Origin: JBBTWV01 sp038062615
Lineage (GTDB): Bacteria; Patescibacteriota; Gracilibacteria; UBA1369; UM-FILTER-53-11
Length of the DNA: 7,294 nucleotides
Assembly: GCA_038062615.1 (NCBI GenBank)
Contig: JBBTWV010000099.1
Coordinates: forward strand, 1 to 7,294
Direction: 5' to 3'
In this document: piece by piece, positions 6,368 to 7,294 of the stretch
Layout: each line of letters opens with the position of its first letter
Position numbering within the stretch: position 1 is the stretch's first letter
Position numbers and translations under genes: made by a program
Notes under the pieces: generated by a model
Databases searched by the model: none
Told to the model about the DNA's origin: nothing
Seen by the model: only the letters and a program-made list of their open reading frames with translations

Positions 6368-7294
6368 GACCCATAATCAAATAAATCTCCTTACACTGGA
6401 GAATCCTGTTTATGTTGATTGGATTTTTAAGTACACGGCGGATGAGTTAAAAAAAGATTTGGGTGGCGGAGACATTACAACGGAGAGAATTGCTGCGGAA
6501 ATGGGAAATCATGGTGCCAGGGCAAAAGCTAAAATAGTTTTTCATGAAGCTGGAATTGCCGCCGGTGGTGCTGAAATTGAATATTTCTTAACAAAAGCGC
6601 CGCAAGATTGGCGTCTCCATTTTGGGGATTTTACACTTCATTTTTTCCACAAAGATGGTGAGGAAATCAAAGCCGGAGAAGCTTTTTTTGAAATAGAAGG
6701 TGCTCCTCAGGCGGTTCTTGGGGTAGAACGCACCGTGCTGAATTTAGTGGGTCGCATGAGCTCCGTAGCAACTGTTACGCAACGGATGGTTCGTAGCGTA
6801 AAAAAAATAAACCCGGCAGTGCTCGTGACGCCAACGCGCAAAACCCTCTGGGGTTGGCTGGATAAGCGTGCCTCCGCACTTGGCGGTGGTGGTACGCACC
6901 GATTAAATCTTGCCGATGCCATTCTCATCAAGGACAATCATCTTGCTCTCGTGGGAAGAAATGTTCAAAAGGCTCTTCGATCTTTTTTTCCTTTGGTTGG
7001 GTCTCCGCGCTTTATAGAAATAGAAGTCTGGAATAAAGAAGAAGCCTTGGAGTCTTGCATAGAATTTCAAAAACTTCAGCAAGAAGGCCTCTGCCAAATC
7101 CCCTGCTTTATCATGCTGGATAATGCGACGCTTCAAGAAGCCGATAAAATTATTCGTGTTATTGAGGAAAAAAATCTCAGGAAGGTTGCCGGCATAGAAG
7201 TTTCTGGCGGTATTCATGAAAAAAATATCGAGGATTACGCTAAAACCGGTGCCGATATTATTTCCTTGGGATCACTCACCCACAGTGTAAAAAT
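6312..7294 (+). CDS. nadC: Nicotinate-nucleotide pyrophosphorylase (quinolinate phosphoribosyltransferase, NadC), 3' end cut by window
   Basis: NadC converts quinolinate and PRPP into nicotinate mononucleotide, CO2 and pyrophosphate, the step after NadA. The frame is open from the ATG at 6312 to the right edge (327 codons). The C-terminal sequence GADIISLGSLTHS (313-325) shows that only about 10-20 residues are missing. Visible motifs are DLGGGDITTE (49-58), ERTVLN (139-144), TRKT (175-178), GGGGTHR (191-197), IKDNH (206-210), EIEV (236-239) and LDN (269-271). They cover the Arg, Lys, His-Arg, Lys, Glu and Asp residues known to bind substrate in characterised NadC enzymes. The usual DTRKTTPGLR segment is here TPTRKTLWGWL. 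The ATG at 6312 lies 56 bases inside nadA and puts 48 residues before DLGGGD, somewhat more than usual. No ATG, GTG or TTG occurs in frame between it and the conserved region; CTG at 6396 is a less likely start. No Shine-Dalgarno sequence is seen. Confidence 0.93.
   Translation, partial: MEIPLSHTASKPRQKPWFKTHNQINLLTLENPVYVDWIFKYTADELKKDLGGGDITTERIAAEMGNHGARAKAKIVFHEAGIAAGGAEIEYFLTKAPQDWRLHFGDFTLHFFHKDGEEIKAGEAFFEIEGAPQAVLGVERTVLNLVGRMSSVATVTQRMVRSVKKINPAVLVTPTRKTLWGWLDKRASALGGGGTHRLNLADAILIKDNHLALVGRNVQKALRSFFPLVGSPRFIEIEVWNKEEALESCIEFQKLQQEGLCQIPCFIMLDNATLQEADKIIRVIEEKNLRKVAGIEVSGGIHEKNIEDYAKTGADIISLGSLTHSVK

Noticed and set aside
6386..6402. Hairpin TCTCC-7-GGAGA after nadA
   Set aside because: It lies inside the nadC coding frame, has five pairs and no T-run; likely chance.
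1..7294. tRNA, rRNA, CRISPR array, insertion sequence or attachment site
   Set aside because: No clover-leaf, direct-repeat array, transposase or terminal inverted repeat was seen; nearly the whole window is coding.

Overview
The window is a compact bacterial segment with moderate GC content. It carries seven protein genes, two of them cut by the window edges, and no RNA gene, insertion sequence, CRISPR array or stretch over 300 bases without a gene. The lineage cannot be fixed from the sequence. TGA is absent as a sense codon in about 2,390 translated codons, which argues against the TGA-as-glycine bacteria (Gracilibacteria, Absconditabacteria). The MurJ start and the small charged protein upstream of nadA recall, from memory only, candidate-phylum bacteria such as Peregrinibacteria. 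That placement is weak. Most genes lack a recognisable Shine-Dalgarno sequence.

Left edge, minus strand (1-697): the N-terminal 232 residues of a MurJ/MviN-type lipid II flippase, transcribed leftward.

Centre, plus strand (758-4786): a tightly packed three-gene unit behind a near-consensus sigma-70-type promoter (TTTACA, 17 bp, TATAAT). Its genes encode (i) an 841-residue membrane protein with a 12-helix transporter-like domain, related to the MFS/ATP-ADP-carrier type, fused to about eight HEAT-like repeats; (ii) a 120-residue STAS-domain protein resembling an anti-sigma-factor antagonist; (iii) a membrane-anchored HAMP-SpoIIE (PP2C-type) phosphatase with its metal-binding residues intact. 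Genes ii and iii are the phosphatase and antagonist arms of a partner-switching circuit. No RsbW/SpoIIAB-type kinase or sigma factor is present here. The fusion transporter in the same operon is the most interesting part of the window and may be the input or the target of the switch; that is inference.

Right part, plus strand (4850-7294): a second promoter (TTGCCA, 17 bp, TATAAT) lies only 12 bases before the start codon of a 174-residue protein of unknown function, with an acidic disordered front and a basic helical back. It is followed after 12 bases by nadA (quinolinate synthase), and then by nadC (quinolinate phosphoribosyltransferase), whose best start lies 56 bases inside nadA and which runs off the right edge. 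NadA and NadC catalyse consecutive steps of de novo NAD synthesis, turning iminoaspartate into nicotinate mononucleotide. The enzyme that makes iminoaspartate (NadB or an aspartate dehydrogenase) is not in the window.
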